Part shown: positions 6,802 to 8,068 of the stretch, piece by piece
Position numbering within the stretch: the first letter of the stretch is position 1
How the letters are laid out: each line of letters starts with the position of its first letter
NCBI GenBank assembly: GCA_027080405.1
Contig: JALWSL010000142.1
Span: 1 to 8,068 of the forward strand
Reading direction: 5' to 3'
Origin: Planctomycetaceae bacterium
Lineage (GTDB): Bacteria > Planctomycetota > Planctomycetia > Planctomycetales > Planctomycetaceae
DNA length: 8,068 nt
The notes under the pieces: model-generated
What the model was told of the DNA's origin: nothing
Seen by the model: only the letters and a program-made list of their open reading frames with translations
Database searches by the model: none
Made by a program: the position numbers and the translations under genes

Positions 6802-8068
6802 ATGATTACGATTCAACTGAAATTTCTGACCGGGCGATGGCATGCCACTCCCTGGGGAAGGCAAGTCAACGAAGGAGCGGTCGAGTGGCCGCCTGCTCCA
6901 TGGCGGATTCTTCGCGCCCTGATCTCGGTCTGGCATCATAAATGTGCTGACATTCCCGAGGAACAGATTCGGGATTTGATCGATGCGTTAACGCCCTTGC
7001 CTGCCTATCATCTTCCGGCTGCATTACAGGGACATACGCGACATTATATGCCGATCGAGAAAAAGAGCGAAAAAAATAAAACGACAAAAATTTTCGATAC
7101 CTTTATCACTTTGGATCGCGAGAAAGCTGTCACGATCTGCTGGAAGGATGTTTCGCTTGATGAAGAGCAGACCGAAATCCTTTCCCGTTTGCTCGCCAAT
7201 CTGACCTACTTCGGACGAGCCGAGTCATGGGTCGATGCAACCTTGATTGAAAACCGGGAAAGCGAACCGAACGCTCTCCCTGTGGAAAACAGTGCTGGTA
7301 GCCACGACGGCGATGAGACTGAACGGATTCGACTGCTCGCGACAGTTGCCCCACCGGACTACCTGACCTGGCGGGAGCAAATGCTGGATTCAGAACGAAA
7401 GGAAAAAATCGAGCAGAAAAAACAGGAAGCCTTGAAAAAAGGGAAAGATCCCGAGAAAGTTAAACTTTCCAAAAAAGACCACCAAACGATTGAAGCGGGA
7501 CTTCCGCCAACCCTGTTCGATGCCTTGCACGCCGAGACGGGCGATTTACGAAAAGCGGGGTGGAACCGTCCGCCCGGTAGCAAATTTGTCCAATATATTC
7601 GCCCCAAGTCCGTTTTCGATTCTCTGCCGCTACGGAAGACGGTCGTGCGGGATTCGACTCTTCCCACTGTCGCCCGTTATGCGATCGCCAGCAGTGTTCG
7701 GCCATTGTTTACCGATGCCATTGCAATCGGCGAGCGAATCCGCACTATATTGATGGGCTGTTCAAAAAGCGTGAGCCGGAATGAAACATCTTCCTTCACA
7801 TTTTCAGGAAAAACCGGGGCGGGAAATCCCTCATCAAGCTGTCATCAACATGCCCACTTTCTTTGTGAATCCTGTTTGGGAGACCAGCGGGTCTCACACG
7901 TCACCATATACGCCCCCGCAGGTTTCAGCGTGGAAGATGAACGCGCACTTTCACGATTGCAAAAAGTCTGGGGAAGCGACGGACACGATTTGCAACTCGT
8001 GCTGTTGGGTATCGGTCAACCGCAGGATTTTGGTGGTACCAACGAAAAAGCGGGGCAATCGCCAATTT
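6802..8068 (+). CDS. csb2: Type I-G Csb2, fused Cas5-Cas6 crRNA-processing subunit (GSU0054 family), 3' truncated by the window edge
   Basis: Csb2 caps the crRNA complex and cuts pre-crRNA within the repeat, then stays on the 3' end; it fuses Cas5-like and Cas6-like halves. About 422 codons are visible without a stop, and the gene continues past the edge. The N-terminal signature is clear: MITIQLKFLTGRWHATPWGR, then VNEGAVEWPPAPWRILRALI (to residue 41), followed by LTYFGRAESWVDA (134-146). A highly charged Lys/Glu-rich linker (about 199-226) separates this from PPGSKFVQYIRP (257-268). The Cas6-like half includes ARYAI (291-295), FSGK (334-337), HQHAHFL (348-354), HVTIYAPAGF (366-375) and LQLVLLGIG (397-405). 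The His-rich HxHxH (348, 350, 352) sits where family members carry conserved His residues; calling it the active site is inference. A nearby CESC (355-358) with C347 is odd for the family as I know it. Confidence 0.92.
   Translation, partial: MITIQLKFLTGRWHATPWGRQVNEGAVEWPPAPWRILRALISVWHHKCADIPEEQIRDLIDALTPLPAYHLPAALQGHTRHYMPIEKKSEKNKTTKIFDTFITLDREKAVTICWKDVSLDEEQTEILSRLLANLTYFGRAESWVDATLIENRESEPNALPVENSAGSHDGDETERIRLLATVAPPDYLTWREQMLDSERKEKIEQKKQEALKKGKDPEKVKLSKKDHQTIEAGLPPTLFDALHAETGDLRKAGWNRPPGSKFVQYIRPKSVFDSLPLRKTVVRDSTLPTVARYAIASSVRPLFTDAIAIGERIRTILMGCSKSVSRNETSSFTFSGKTGAGNPSSSCHQHAHFLCESCLGDQRVSHVTIYAPAGFSVEDERALSRLQKVWGSDGHDLQLVLLGIGQPQDFGGTNEKAGQSPI

Noticed and set aside
1..8068. CRISPR repeat array in the window
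   Set aside because: I looked for regularly spaced 28-37 base repeats in the non-coding parts (311-983, 5669-5733, 6712-6801) and found none. The gaps are too short for an array except the first, which has no repeated unit of that size.

Overview
The window carries the interference half of a type I-G (formerly I-U) CRISPR-Cas system. All four genes lie on the + strand in the order cas3, csx17 (cas8g), csb1 (cas7g) and csb2 (fused cas5-cas6), and csb2 runs off the right edge. The assignment rests on conserved motifs read in the translations: a Cas3 with the helicase first and the HD nuclease last, a Csx17 with its NPWD and ELWVPVW blocks, a Csb1 with its QPTGFPDLGAA and SAQSMANRL blocks, and a Csb2 with its ATPWGR-VNEGAVEWPP N-terminus. 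The adaptation genes (cas4/cas1, cas2) and the CRISPR array are not in the window; in this subtype they would be expected beyond the right edge.

Layout. Bases 1-310 hold the last ~100 codons of a sigma-54-dependent (NtrC-type) activator, cut by the left edge. Bases 311-983 are a boundary zone between that gene and the cas operon. It contains one convincing small gene, a 50-aa Rmf-family (ribosome modulation factor-like) protein at 529-681, and one doubtful 70-aa ORF at 734-946. Then come cas3 (984-3467), csx17 (3464-5668, overlapping cas3 by ATGA), csb1 (5734-6711) and csb2 (6802 to the edge).

How the genes work together, from knowledge of type I-G. Csb2 cuts pre-crRNA and stays bound to the crRNA. 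Several Csb1 copies form the backbone along the crRNA. Csx17 is the large subunit, and Cas3 is the helicase-nuclease that destroys the bound target DNA. Every motif I checked in Cas3 is present, so interference looks functional as far as the window shows.

Organism. GC is near 50%. Strong Shine-Dalgarno sequences occur before some genes but not before cas3. The I-G system and the large sigma-54 regulator fit a Planctomycetota or another environmental Gram-negative lineage. This is a guess from style, not a demonstrated placement.

I see no entirely new system. The points most worth following are the Rmf-like miniprotein and unidentified ORF beside the cas operon, AT-rich central stretches in csb1 and csx17 that suggest mosaic subunits, an unusual Cys-rich stretch in the Cas6 half of Csb2, and a possible TTG start for csb2.
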